A stretch of DNA of 28,553 bases, taken from positions 1,676,853-1,705,405 of the forward strand of contig PJRA01000263.1 of assembly GCA_016987375.1 (NCBI GenBank), read 5' to 3'. A program made the position numbers and the translations under genes. The notes below the pieces were generated by a model. It did not search any database. It was not told the DNA's origin and saw nothing but the letters and a program-made list of their open reading frames with translations. Position 1 is the first letter of the stretch. Each line of letters starts with the position of its first letter. This document shows, piece after piece, positions 8,723 through 21,300 of the stretch. The stretch comes from Brachionus koreanus. Taxonomy: Eukaryota; Rotifera; Eurotatoria; Ploima; Brachionidae.

Positions 8723-10126
8723 TTACAACACATCATTAATGCTTTCATTATTAACTAAAATAATAGGTCTTGATTTTAATAAAATTTTATTTTCACACTT
8801 AACAATTGTATTTATTTTTTCAGCAGTAATTCTTGTTTCTTCATTAAATCTTTTGCTCTCTGAGGACATTTTTTTTCTGCCGAAACACGACATAGCGCCG
8901 GCCACAAACTGATCAAGCAATTTGACATATTCACGCTTGAAATTTTCATTTAAAACTCCATACAAAAATGGATTAGACACTGCCGAACTCATGCCAAGAA
9001 GTATACATATAGCATTTATCATGTAATAAGTGTGACTTGCTTTAATTAGATTATTTTTTGTATCACTTAAAATATTGAACAAATTAATGGGTAGCCATGA
9101 TGCAGCAAAAATTATGGCTATAAATGCCAAAAGAATATTCATTTTTAATCTTCGACTTTTTTCTTGTTTCTTGAGAGTGTTCTTGCGGTCTAAATTATCA
9201 TTATGATTGCAGCTTTGGATGTTATTTCGGCCAATTTTGTTCATCAAACTGTTAGACTCAGACTTGTCGTCCCTTTTATTCTTAGACGAATTCTGCTGAT
9301 GGTGCTTTAGCTTGTTTCGGTGGTTTCTCAACTTCCACCATATGCTGCCATAGGCTATTCCGACAATAAGAAATGGGAGCATATATTGGATTAGAAGAGA
9401 GGCAAATGAGTATATGAACCGAGATTGAGGAAAAGGAGAGTTTTCAATGCAGTGATGAATGTTTAGTTGTTCTAGTTGATTCTCAAATAGATCATTTTTA
9501 GAATCATTCCAGCTAATGGTAAAATTGAAATTGAAGTCTTTGGGTTCCAGGGAAATGAGCACATTGAAATAGAATAGTGGTGAAGAGAGCATAAACGCAA
9601 AGAACCAGATAAATGCCAAAATTGCAATCGGTCCATACAAACTGAGCACATTGTTCGTTTGGCGTACTTTCATTACACACACAATATTCACATATCTGTC
9701 TAGTGCTATAGCAGTTATGCTCATTGTGCTCACAAAAACGTTAGTTGCTTGAAAAAAAGGCGCGAATTTGCATAAAAATTCGCCAAATTCCCAAGTATGA
9801 CGCAAAGTCTTGTACACATTAAATGGTATGCTGAACACACACAAAGTTAAGTCAGATATAGCTAAATTTAAAATAAACAAGTTATTTGATGAACGCATGT
9901 GCTTATTGACTAATACGGTCCAGATAACCAAAAAGTTGCCGAAAAAACCGAGAATTATGACTGCCAGAAAAATGGTAACAATGAATTTTTCTTCGCCGGA
10001 AGTCAATTTGCTATTTGAATTGGATAAATCCAGGTCGGCTTTTTGTTCACTGGCCATGAAATTGTCTAATAATTCTGGTGTTAACGTGCTATAAAGTGAA
10101 AAATTCGACTCTGCTTGAATAAACAT
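8723..10126 (-). CDS. class-A GPCR, neuropeptide F/Y-type receptor
   Basis: The 467-residue plasma-membrane receptor is encoded in one exon. Seven spans are visible: TM1 (about 48-72, GN at 63-64), TM2 (NLAISDL, D92), TM3 with C119 and QATNVFVSTMSITAIALDRY (DRY 143-145), TM4 (W174), TM5 (IYSFASLLIQYMLPFLIV, P251), TM6 (ASWLP 342-346) and TM7 (SSAVSNPFLYGVLNENFKRE, NPxxY 385-389). C226 in the second extracellular loop can pair with C119. N8, N201 and N207 are sequons; C414 after helix 8 could be palmitoylated. Loop 3 is long, basic and Asn/Ser-rich (about 266-327). The TM3, TM7 and WWKL motifs are those of NPF/NPY receptors, hence coupling to a peptide ligand, usually through Gi/o; a related RYamide or short-NPF receptor is possible. 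The start has an in-frame TAA 12 nt upstream. The usual CWxP cysteine is Ser. Confidence 0.85.
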   Translation of the reverse strand: MFIQAESNFSLYSTLTPELLDNFMASEQKADLDLSNSNSKLTSGEEKFIVTIFLAVIILGFFGNFLVIWTVLVNKHMRSSNNLFILNLAISDLTLCVFSIPFNVYKTLRHTWEFGEFLCKFAPFFQATNVFVSTMSITAIALDRYVNIVCVMKVRQTNNVLSLYGPIAILAFIWFFAFMLSSPLFYFNVLISLEPKDFNFNFTISWNDSKNDLFENQLEQLNIHHCIENSPFPQSRFIYSFASLLIQYMLPFLIVGIAYGSIWWKLRNHRNKLKHHQQNSSKNKRDDKSESNSLMNKIGRNNIQSCNHNDNLDRKNTLKKQEKSRRLKMNILLAFIAIIFAASWLPINLFNILSDTKNNLIKASHTYYMINAICILLGMSSAVSNPFLYGVLNENFKREYVKLLDQFVAGAMSCFGRKKMSSESKRFNEETRITAEKINTIVKCENKILLKSRPIILVNNESINDVL

Positions 10127-13100
10127 ACTTTCTTTTTATTCTCAACAATGAACCATTCCCAAAAATATTTTTTTTCTCTAAAATTAGGATTAACAATTTT
10201 TTAAGTTGAACATTCAGAGTTTTTTTAGTTAAATTTTTGTTTTCTGATTTATTAAAAACTCTACAAATTATCAAGTGATAAGCAGGCAAGAAATTAGAAA
10301 AAAAAATCTGTTAAAGTTGTAAATTTCATGTTTTTTAGGTTTAATTTTTTTTAATTAAGCAAAAAAATTCGATTAATACCCATGCGATTTTTTTGCTATA
10401 AAACTTGAAAAATATTAAAAACAAAAACAACATTTTTTCGTTCCCTAATTTCTATTTTTAAATAGCATTTGAGAAAATTAAATCTAGCAATTTATGATTG
10501 AATTTATCAAAAAAAAGTACTCAAAAATATTTCACCTCTTTTTAACCAAATATAAAATATTACAAAAATAAAATCTGATCTATTGATTAATTTTTACTTC
10601 TATTTTTTTGAATAAAAAAATTATAAATTTTCTTTTTCCTGTCGTGGATATCGTGATATTCAAATACGTTTTGAACAAAAATGTTTCCTTTTTTGATAAA
10701 TTAAAATAAATGATAATAAAGTATACTTAGAAAATTACTATACATTAATAGATATAAAAAAAAAAAAGATCAAAGATTTTATTACAGGCAAAAAAGGTGC
10801 CAAAAAGTATGTAGTACTAAGTAGCAGTATCTTTTTTAATATATTTAGCAAGCTGTAATTTTAGCATTATAAACAAGGAGGAATTTTTGTTTTTTACAAC
10901 ATTTCTGTCCTGTCATTTCAAAAAAGTTATTTTTTTTTATATTTTATTAATTTTAAACTTTAAAAATCAAAGTATTGGAATGCTCTATAGAAAAAATTAG
11001 CGTATTTAACCTTTTTTTAAACTTTTTTCTCTCTATTCAATTTCTTAATTATAAAGTTCCAAGGGTTAAGATCTTCAAGATCTTTTCTAGCCATATTTTT
11101 TTACTTTTTATTTTTTTTGAACAAGAATTTAAGCTTAAACTTAATTGCATATTGTTAACAAAGCTAAAATTTTCACAAAAAAAATATTTACTTTTTCTTT
11201 AACTATGTAAATTTTAATGTTAAAGTATCTATATAAGTATCTTTATTGTGAAAATATTTATAATTTTATCTAATTTAGAAAAATTCTTAGGAAAAAAATT
11301 TCATAAATTTTAAAATTTCGTACATGTATCCTTAAAAACTATAAAACAATTGTGTTAAATTTAACTATTAACCAAATTAAAAAACGTTTAAGCTTTTTAT
11401 TTACTCTTAAAGTACTAAATCTAATTATTTATCTAAAAAATTAATTTGTCTTTAAATGTTGTAAATTTACTTTGATTTTTTTTTAAAAAAATTTAAAAAC
11501 AAAATTTTAACGCTTCTTAAAAAAGCACTTAATTGATTAATTATTTTTAAAAATTACAATTTAGATGCACCTTGTTGAGGATTTTTTTTAGATATAAAAA
11601 TTAAGCACTAATTCAATTTTGCTTTTATTTTAGAAAATAAAATAATGTAATATCCATAATGTATCGTAAAACCGGGTAAAACCGATCACTCATTACTGTG
11701 TTCAGATTTTTCAAATTTTTCTCATTAGATTTTAATTCAAAAATGGTCATATTATATATTTTTAGAAACTAGAAAAAATTTTCTACAAAAATTTATATAG
11801 TTATGATTGAATAAATGAAATTAATTGTCTTTTTTATTTGAACATAAGCAATCCTAACCAAAAAAAAATTAAGCAATGAATTTTCTTTAGTTTAAACTTC
11901 AAAACAAAAGCCTATTGTTATTTAACTTAAAAAAAAACTGAGTCACATTAAGTATTATTTCGAATTGAAAAATAAACTTTATTCACGTGATTAAAATTAG
12001 ATTTAGATTATTTTGTGTATTAGATTATTTATTTGTGTTATTTATCCTATCGGTTAAATATTTGATCGGCTTATTCTTAGTTATGAATATCAACATGAAA
12101 ATAATATTTTAGGAATTTGTATTTATTTTATTTAAAAATTTTACTTTTTGATAAAATTTGATTTAAAGATAGGCGTATGAAAATTGAATATTTATCGGAA
12201 ATTTTTTTAGAAAAATTCAATATTTACTCTCTATCCGCTTAGCTTATTAATTGTTAAATTAATAATAATTGCGTTTATAAATAATTTAATTTATTTTTTA
12301 TCTTGGATTTTTAGAACTTAATTAGAAACATTAATTTTTAATTGATTTTTTTTTAAGATTCAGATTTAAAATTTTATTTCAATTAGCCTTGGTCCAAATA
12401 TTTCCCATTAAATGCTCCTGAGATGAAAATGAAAAATTGAAAAAATTTTCTACTCAATTGTCAAAGCATTGGCATGGAAAATTTAGATGCTTTTATCATT
12501 TTTTTATTTACAACTAAAAATGTATTCTAGCTAATTTTCTATTCAAATACTACTTAATTTAGTCAAAGCTGGTTTTTTTTAATGCTTTTAAAAATAATAA
12601 TTTTTGCTTTTTTTGCTTTTACTGATAAACAAATTTTAAAACAATTTAAAATAATGTTTTGTCTAAAAAGCACTTAAACATTTTATTTTTTTGTATAATA
12701 ATACTTAATCATTTGATTGCTCACTGAACATTTTCCTTTTGGGAAAAAATTGTTAATGACAATTTTTTTAATCATTTTAAATCTTCCTTATTTTAAATAG
12801 GATTAAATATTTTTCTAATTCAATTTAATTAGAATAAAAAACTTTCAAAAAAGAAACAGACAAAATGGATAGAATTTAAACAAGATTTCGTTGTTATTCT
12901 ATAAAAATTTTAATCTAAATTTTTTAAATTTTCTAAGATCTAATTACTGTTGAAAGAAATGTCATTTAAGATTAAAATAACAAGAATTACTAATTTATAT
13001 ACAGATTGCTTTAAAATTTATCAAATTTGATCTAACATATATATAAATATTAAATATCTTATAATATAATATATAATATTTTCTGGCCATTAAGAAAAAA

Positions 13101-15319
13101 TAAAATGATAATGTTTTCTTATAGAATAATAATTTTTGTTCAATAAACATGAAATTTTCAAATTAAATAAAACTCATTGCTCTTAAAAATATTTAATTTC
13201 TATGAAAAAATTAACACTAGAAATTTTTTAATTAGTGTACTAAACAGTATGCTCCTGATAATAAACTAATTAATTTCCATTTAAAGTCTGATGAAAACAA
13301 TAAGGCATATACTCAATCAATTCGAAGAAGCATTGAAAGTTATCAATTTTTAACATGATCCTTTTGAAAATAAGTTCCTCTTATTATAATCAATAGGACT
13401 TAAACTAATCCAATTTAATTTATTTTTATCCTTTTATTCCTTGTCTTAGCTTATCATTAATACATAAAATCTGACATTTTTTATTATAAAAACTAAGAAA
13501 TCAAAAAAATTGCAGCGATTTGATCAAACGCTTTTGATTAATGGATGAAAAATTTAAATTCATATTTATCGAGTTTATTATTCTAGCATCAATTATTCAT
13601 TTATCTTTTTAATTTTGTCAATAATTTTCGAAAATTCAATCATTTAGTCTTTATTTTAAAATTTTTTTTTAAAAAAATAAATTATTTGAAAATTAAATGC
13701 GTGGATTATAGACCTACATCCAGTTAAAGAAAAAACTAATTTTAATCTAAAACGAAAGATTAAAAATTGAAATTTAATTTATTTCCTGTTAAATCGAACT
13801 TGTTGTTTAAAATTAATTTAATAGAAAGGATAACAGCGCTTTGGAAAAAATCTAAAAAAAATAAAAAGCACTTAGATAAAATCTGAAGCGATAAATTATA
13901 TTGAATCGAGAGCGTACTTAATATTAATCACAATTGATTTTAAAGCAATCTATTTTATTAGGAATCAAAATTTATTTCATTAAAAATTTAAAAAGAATAC
14001 ATGCAGCTGTAATAATGAGAAAATAAAGCTTGAACACTCAACAACTATTTATCAATGAATAAATGAAATCAAAATAATTTAGTTAATTATTTATTTAATC
14101 ATTCATTTGAAAAATCTATAGACAACTTGCCGTCATTTTCAATTAAAAAAAATGCCAAGTTTTTCCATCGAATTGAGCCTAAATGATAAATATTGATTAA
14201 ATGAAAAAAATATGACCTTATATTTATTTTATGATCCTAAAATTTCATCTAATAAATACAGATTCAGTTTGGAGTGATTTTAAAACTAAGATAAACAAAA
14301 AAATTATGATAAGAAATCTAAAATAATTCAATTAATTGATTTTTTTCATAGAACTTTTACTGCAAATTACGAAAGTCACTCCGATGCTTTTCAATTGGAA
14401 TTCGAAAGCAAAATTATCAACAAAATAATTGATTAGTTATAAGTGTTATGACTTATTTTTGTTGGCTTCTTTCTTATCTGTCTGCTTGAATTAATGATAA
14501 AATCTAGATTCTTTTAAATTAGAATCATTTTAAATTTATACATTTAAAAATTTTTTCATTTTTGATTTTTTGGCTAAAAATTTCGATGAATTTTTGAGAC
14601 AATTACATCATTAAAAAAATCTTGATTTAATAAAAAAAAAATTTTTTTTTCAAAGTTTTTTCCCACATTATGAATTATTGAACAATTAATGTGCCAATTA
14701 ATTGAAAACCAAACTTTAAGTCAAAGCAGCATTTAAAAATTAATATCAGCCTTGAAATAAGAGTACAAAAATTTTTTCTCGGTTTTGAGAAATAATTTAA
14801 TTCCATTTATAAATTTAAAAATGTCATAAAACAATAAATAATAAATGAAATAAAATATTTGAATTTTTTTATGACTATCTTCCAAAATTTCAAAATATTC
14901 TTGGTAATTACCTTTCTTTATATCATCAGATTTGTTCACATTATTCATTTTGGCATCAAATAGCTTTAATTTTTCTAAATCACATTATAAATAGCATGTA
15001 TTTGTACTAAAAATTTTAAAAGAAATAAAATTAGATCAAGATATTTAATAATGTAACCATAAACTACTGCTAATGCTTAAATTTATAGCTTTTTATTTAA
15101 TTATACAACGCAAATGTCCCATGGTATAAAAACTCGAGAATAGGTTTACTAATTAATCTTTTCTAATTTATAAGCGAAAAATCTAAAAATCAAAGAAAGA
15201 TAAGCAAAATTTTTTATTTGAATATAAATGAAAAAGTAATTCTAAGAGGATAAAGTAATAATTTATTACAGTTGGATCGATTTTTGTAAAATATTAATTT
15301 GCAATAATTGCTTTCAGTC
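10127..15319. other. very AT-rich gene desert, left part
   Basis: This holds the 5' flank of the GPCR and then more than 5 kb of A/T-dominated sequence. ORFs here (for example 10975-11202 plus and 14733-14948 minus, 71-75 codons) consist almost only of F, L, I, K, N and Y, lack recognisable motifs, and are what chance gives in such DNA. I see no TE protein motif, tRNA box pair or large repeat. Short landmarks are a tandem GTAAAACCGG/GTAAAACCGA at about 11667-11686 and AT dinucleotide-rich DNA near 13040-13080. Confidence 0.5.
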
Positions 15320-15343
15320 TTAAGGATTTTAAAAAATCCTTAA
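15320..15343. repeat. perfect 11-bp hairpin
   Basis: TTAAGGATTTT and AAAATCCTTAA are exact inverted copies separated by two A's. The structure is isolated, with no T-run terminator logic in a eukaryote and no neighbouring gene. It could be a remnant of a fold-back element or chance in AT-rich DNA. Confidence 0.4.
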
Positions 15344-18300
15344 ACTAGAAATTTTAAGATTCATTTTTAAGCAATGATTTGAAGCTTAAATCCCAAAAAT
15401 CGAAAACAAAAACGGAAAAGCTTTTAGTCATTTATTGCTTGCATGTATTCAATCGATCAAGCAATTTTAGCAAATGCGAGTTACTTTTAAATAAATTGGA
15501 CTTTTTTTTTGCAAAAACCTGTAATATTGATTTGAAATTGTATTAACAATTTTTAATTGTTATTTTTCTAAAAATAAATATTTATTTTTAAAATATCTAA
15601 AAAATTTTTAAAAACATTTTTAAGATGACTTAAAAATGAATAAAATTTGTGTCTTGATAATGTCTATTTGGTGTTATATAGACCTGATCTTTTAGTTAAG
15701 TTAAAAAAAGACAAAACGCAACATAGTAATTCTAAAATAAAATTCATCAATAACCTGTTTTGTGTTTTTATTCCAGTGTTTTAATTGTTTTTCTAGGTGA
15801 GTTAAACAATTCGTTATGGTAAGCTGCATTTTTTATTTCATAAGAAAAAACATCTGCAGCAAAATGAAACATCTTGTTTCTATATAAAGAATTAAAAAAA
15901 TGAAGCAATAACTAGGAAACATTTAAAAAATAGCATTTTAAAAAAAAAGTTTTAAAGGGAAAATATATTTTTGTATAATTTTGTTTTTTTTAAAAAAAAA
16001 AAAAATCATTATAAACCTAAAAAGAATTTACCTGAAAAATAAGAAGTAATAATTAAATATTTGAAATAATTTAGAAATTTTTGGCTCAATTTTAATAATA
16101 AATAAAGGAAACAAATAAAAAAATACAATTTCGCTTATAACAATGGATAACCCAATATGAACTTCATCTTTAAATTTAAAGATAAACAGATGCTTTAAGA
16201 TTTTAAGAGAGTTAATTTATTTTGTTATATAGCTTTTGATTGTATTCAATTTATTGTCTGATAAATGAAATTTTATAAATCAAACCCAATCCAAATTTCA
16301 TTAAAAAAATTAATGATTTTAATTTAAAATAATGAAAAAACAAATATTTCATTAAAAAAAATTATGTTAAACCTTTTTGTTTTGAATTTACAAGGCTATT
16401 ATTTAAAAGGAAATTTACTAAAATATTCTTTGAAGCAAAGATCCCGGAATAAAAAAAAGCGTATCAGAACTTAGAATAAACAATCTTATTTATCGAATTT
16501 ATTTTCTTCTAAGTTATGTTTAATTATTTTATTGTTTTTTTTTTTAATTTCTAAAATATTTAATTAGGATTATTAATCAGTTGTTATTTAATTTAAAATA
16601 AAAAAATAGAAAAATTTTTGAAATATAAATTCATGAAGGAATAAAATGTTGAAAATAATACAAATAAGACACGTAGGTTGCGTATTGTTTGATGAATAAC
16701 AGCTTTATTTTTTTCAAGATCAGAATTCAAGATTAAAATTTAATGATTCATTTCAAAATTCTATCTTACTTTAGTAATTGTTGTCAAATCGACTGTTTCT
16801 TTAATATGAAAATTAATCATTCCATAGCTCGAATCAGGTAAAAATAAGTAAAAATTGGTTTCTTTTGGAAAGCCTGAATAATTTAATATTGGCTTTAAAT
16901 TTTGGTGTTAAAAAAATCAAACATATAATTGTCTAGGATTTAAAAAAAAGGTATTTTTTTTTCAAAATAATATAATGCTTTACTAAACTTAAAGGTTTCA
17001 AAATCATTCAAAATCTTACTAGATAATTATAAACAAACGCAAATAATTTAATTAAAAAAAATAAAAATTTAGCTGAGGCAGAAAAAAAAAAACAAAAAAA
17101 GTGTGAACGCCATTTAGATTACTCTTTCCAAAAAACTAAAAATCTAGATAAAACAAAAAACTATGTTGAAGATATTTTGAAAGCTAATTTTTCAAATTTT
17201 CAAATTTTAATTTTTAACATCTGCAATACAAATCTAATTAACTAGTTTATGAATTTTGATTTAACAAAAATCTAAATTATCAAGAATAAAAGAATCAACA
17301 TGATAATGATAAATATTTTAAGTCTTTTTAATTACTAAACTTGATGCTTAGATAAATGTTTATGTAAAGCGATTGAAAAAAAATTAAAGATTATTTATGA
17401 TTTGGATAATTATAGAAAAGACCAAATTAAATAGACTAACAATGATTTTCCAAAAATTGGATTTTTTATCTAAATATATGATTGAGAAGAAGTAAAAGTT
17501 TTAACATGAGAAATTTTTGCTTTACTTTTTTTAAATATCATTTTTTTAATCATAATAAATTGGTGTCTCCATGATCCAAGATTTATTATAATCTAAGGAA
17601 TTTTAATTAAAATGCCCCATTTCTAATTTATTTTCTGAATATAAATCTACGATTTTTAGTTTGCCAATTAAACAATACCTTAAATTATTCAAAACCTAAA
17701 ATCGAATTTTTTTACAGAATTTAAAATGAACACTTTGTTTGTTTTACTATGTAATTTAGTGACATGTTATTTTATAATAAAAAGGCAGTAAAAAATTTTA
17801 TTTCTAAAACAAATAAATTAAAAAAAAAGATTTTAGAATTTTAAATTTTGTTCATTTAGAAAAACATTTAGACTCATTTTTTGTGTATGTTTTCAAACTT
17901 GTACAAAATTGAAAAGAATAGCTTGCTATTTTTATAAAAAAAAATTTTTGTCCCTAATTTAGGCATTGATTATCAAATTAATCGACAAGTCACTAATTTA
18001 TCATCGAATTAAATACGAAAAAAATGTGTTTGAATAAAAACGTCTTAGAAGAAAATGAACGCTGTCTTTTCTAGTCGAATTTGTTCCGAGTGGGTCGTAA
18101 GCCAAATTAAATAGTATCAATTTAATAAAAATATTAAGACAACTATATTGTTTTATTTTTTTGATAGTGATACTTTTTTATTGAAAAATTTTAAGAAAAA
18201 AAAAAGGCGAATGAGTTCTAAAGCTTTAAATAAAAAATGCTATCCAAAAAGCAGTTCATTTTGAAATCTAGGATTATCAAATTAATCTAATTACTATTTT

Positions 18301-21300
18301 TTTTTAAGTATAAAACTCCTAAATTAAATTAGAAATAAAATCTAATAAATAATAGTAGAAATTAATTTTTGTTAAAAAAATTTTCTTATTTTAAATTTAA
18401 AAATTTTGAACTTCAAGCAAAGAACTTTATAGATGTAATAAAAATTAAATATTGACTATTAGCATACTTAAAATAAACAAGCAAAAAAATGTTTATTTAG
18501 TCGAACAAGCATTTTGATATCACTATAATATTGGAATATTGAAATTCTTTGAAAATTTTTCCTAAAGCAGTCAAAAATTACTTGCTAGTCAATTTTGTTA
18601 TTTATAATCAAAATGAGCTCAGTTTTCAAACACAAAAGATAAATTTCATTTGTGATCTTAACATAAAAATAGTTAGAATAAACAACTTCCATTTGAATTT
18701 ATCTATGATTATCTCTTTTCGAAATCAAAATCTAAAAATAGTTTGTTAAAATTAACTGCTATTCTAATTAAGAATTCCATAAATTTGAAACTTGAAAGTA
18801 AGCTAAAAAACTATTTGAAAAAAAAATCCTTAAAGTCTAGTTACTAATTACTTAAAATTTAAAAATGAAAACTTTTACTGCTTTTAATTTTTTTTGGACT
18901 CAATAATGGAAAATAGTAAATTTAGATTCATATTGAAAAAAAAAGTTTAAAAAAAACTAGTCTCCTTTTATGCATGAAAAAATAATTAAAAAAAAAGATT
19001 TTTGTTTAATATTTAGACAAATAAGCTTAAAGTTTAAACTATGAAACTATTGTCGACAAATACAATTTAGAATAAATCGCTTATAAATTATTATCGTCTT
19101 AAAGCTGGAGATAAATGAACTTTTTAAAAAATAATCTACAATTCACAGTATTTATTTTATTTTAAATATAAAAATACATTAAAATCTTGCCAAATAATAT
19201 GAATTCATAGAGTAAAACTCGCCATAGCCCCACCACAAAAAATACTTATAATATAAACAATATATAAACAAGGGTAAAATAGAATAAAAATTTTATAAAT
19301 TATTCTAATAAAGTAGATAAATCAATTTATTATTTCTCAATAAAAGTCTGTGTCCTAAAATTGTTACCTTTCTTTCAAAATAGCTTACCAACTTTGTATT
19401 GCCATTTTAACACTTATTTTAAATTTTATGTGGAACCTTGATTAAATGATCTTTTGGCACAATGATGATTCAAATTCATTTGATCAAGCTGTAAAATGAT
19501 GGAAGTTAAAAAAAAAAAGAATTATTTTATAAAGGAATATGAATTAATGCGTTGGGCGGCAAATTTCTTTTGCAATCATTTAAAAAATATTATTTTATTT
19601 CAAATAATTAACAATATATTTTTTTTATTATTCTTATTAAAAATAAATTTAAAGAAATATGAGAATAAACTGATTTTTCAATAAATCCCCTAAAATAATA
19701 TTCTTTAAAGTCCATGGATTTTAATATATATAAAAAACCAGGCCAAAATTAATTAGAAGAAAATTTCGCATTTTTCTTTTTTAATTTTTTATTTCAGAAT
19801 TTTCAAAATTTTTCTAAAAAATAACACTCTATTTTTTCAACTGATATAACCGGTTTTTACAAAAAAAACTCTTAAATCGAATATATCACTTGAGTAATTT
19901 ATCAACTAGAACTTCATTTACCAAAAATTAATTTTAACTTATTTAGTAATTTATGAATGTATATTTTTTACTTTTTTACTTTTGAATATCACTATTTTCT
20001 AAAGATAAAATTTTTAAAAAAATAAGTCAAATGAAAAATGAAAAAATTAAAAATATACTAAGCATGTTTAAATATCTATTTTTTTTATTAAATTTACTTG
20101 ATTTACTTATATTTTCATAAACAAGAATCGTTTTAAATTGCAGTGTAAACTAGATTTAACTAGATTACATCAACTATTCAACTTAGAATATAGCAAGCTA
20201 AATTTTTTGTTCCAATTACAATTTACTTACTTATCAAAAATATTTTTAATGGGCAGATTCATATAATATATTTCAAAAATACTTGTTTTTATTCAATTAA
20301 TGATTGAAAGTTTAAAAAGCTCTAAGACTGTGTAAATTGCAATGCAATTAAATTTTTGGTAGATTTACTAATTATAAAACGATATTTTATTCATTTTCTT
20401 TCAAGTCAAAATTTCTCAAATCGATAGTTATCTTATTTGAATTTATTCTATTCAAGAGGAATGGTCTCTTATTATAAAAAATATTTTTATTTAATCAATT
20501 TTCGAAACTTATTTGATATAAAAAAAATGATCTTTTAAATTTAAAGGTTAATTTTAGAAAATTTTTGAAAACTTAGATAGGACAAAATAATAAAACTTGG
20601 AATATAGTAAAGATCCTTTGAAACAAAACTTGATAATGCAAAAAGTTCTAAAATTTTTAAAGAATTAATCACAATAAATTTCATAATGATATAATGTACT
20701 TGGTTAAAAAGAAATTTATATAAATGTAAAAAACGATACAAGCTATTTTTAATTATCCATTTTTAAAGTTTAATTAGACCATTAATAAAAACTACCAAAT
20801 TTTAAAAATATACTACATACAAATTATTAAAGAAAAATATGAAAAAATAAAAGCTTTGATAACGATTTAACTACAAAAAAGTATTTTTGACGCTTTTTTA
20901 AAGCAATGCGTCTTGTTTTTATAAAAAAACTTATTAATGCCAAAGGATTATTTTAAGTTTAATCACTAATAGGAGTAGTAGTCAATAATAATAAAAATAA
21001 AAATTAGTATCTGAATCTGTGAACATTTAAAAATTGCTTTCTTCAACTTAAAAACAATAAATTTTTAAAAAACCTAAAGAGAATTCTAATATAAAATTAG
21101 AATTTTTATTTTAAAAATATTGCTTTCAGAACAGAAAAGTCGATGAATAAAAATTATTAAAAATTAAAAAAAAAAGTAAACTATATATTTAGAATTTTTA
21201 TTATCATTTTATTTTGGCTAAATCGCAATCATTAGCAAGAGGGCTGAAAAGAAAGCTTTTGCCATTCGGCTTATTTTCAAAATAAAAAAATAAATTGGAC

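Noticed and set aside
8658..8912. 84-codon plus-strand ORF
   Set aside because: It overlaps the C terminus of the GPCR in antisense and has no recognisable motif.
9810..10094. 94-codon plus-strand ORF
   Set aside because: Antisense shadow of the GPCR N-terminal region.
10975..11202. 75-codon plus-strand ORF in the desert
   Set aside because: Almost entirely F, L, I, K and N; no motif, no splice or start context support.
14733..14948. 71-codon minus-strand ORF
   Set aside because: Its start region looks more protein-like than most, but the rest is low-complexity I/F/Y/K and nothing matches a known family.
18060..18075. Shared GCTGTCTTTTCT at 18061 and about 23352
   Set aside because: Only 12-13 bp, with no extended similarity on either side; not enough for a repeat family.
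19496..19684. 62-codon plus-strand ORF with YELMRWAANFFCNHL
   Set aside because: Short and isolated; no second motif or splice structure supports it.
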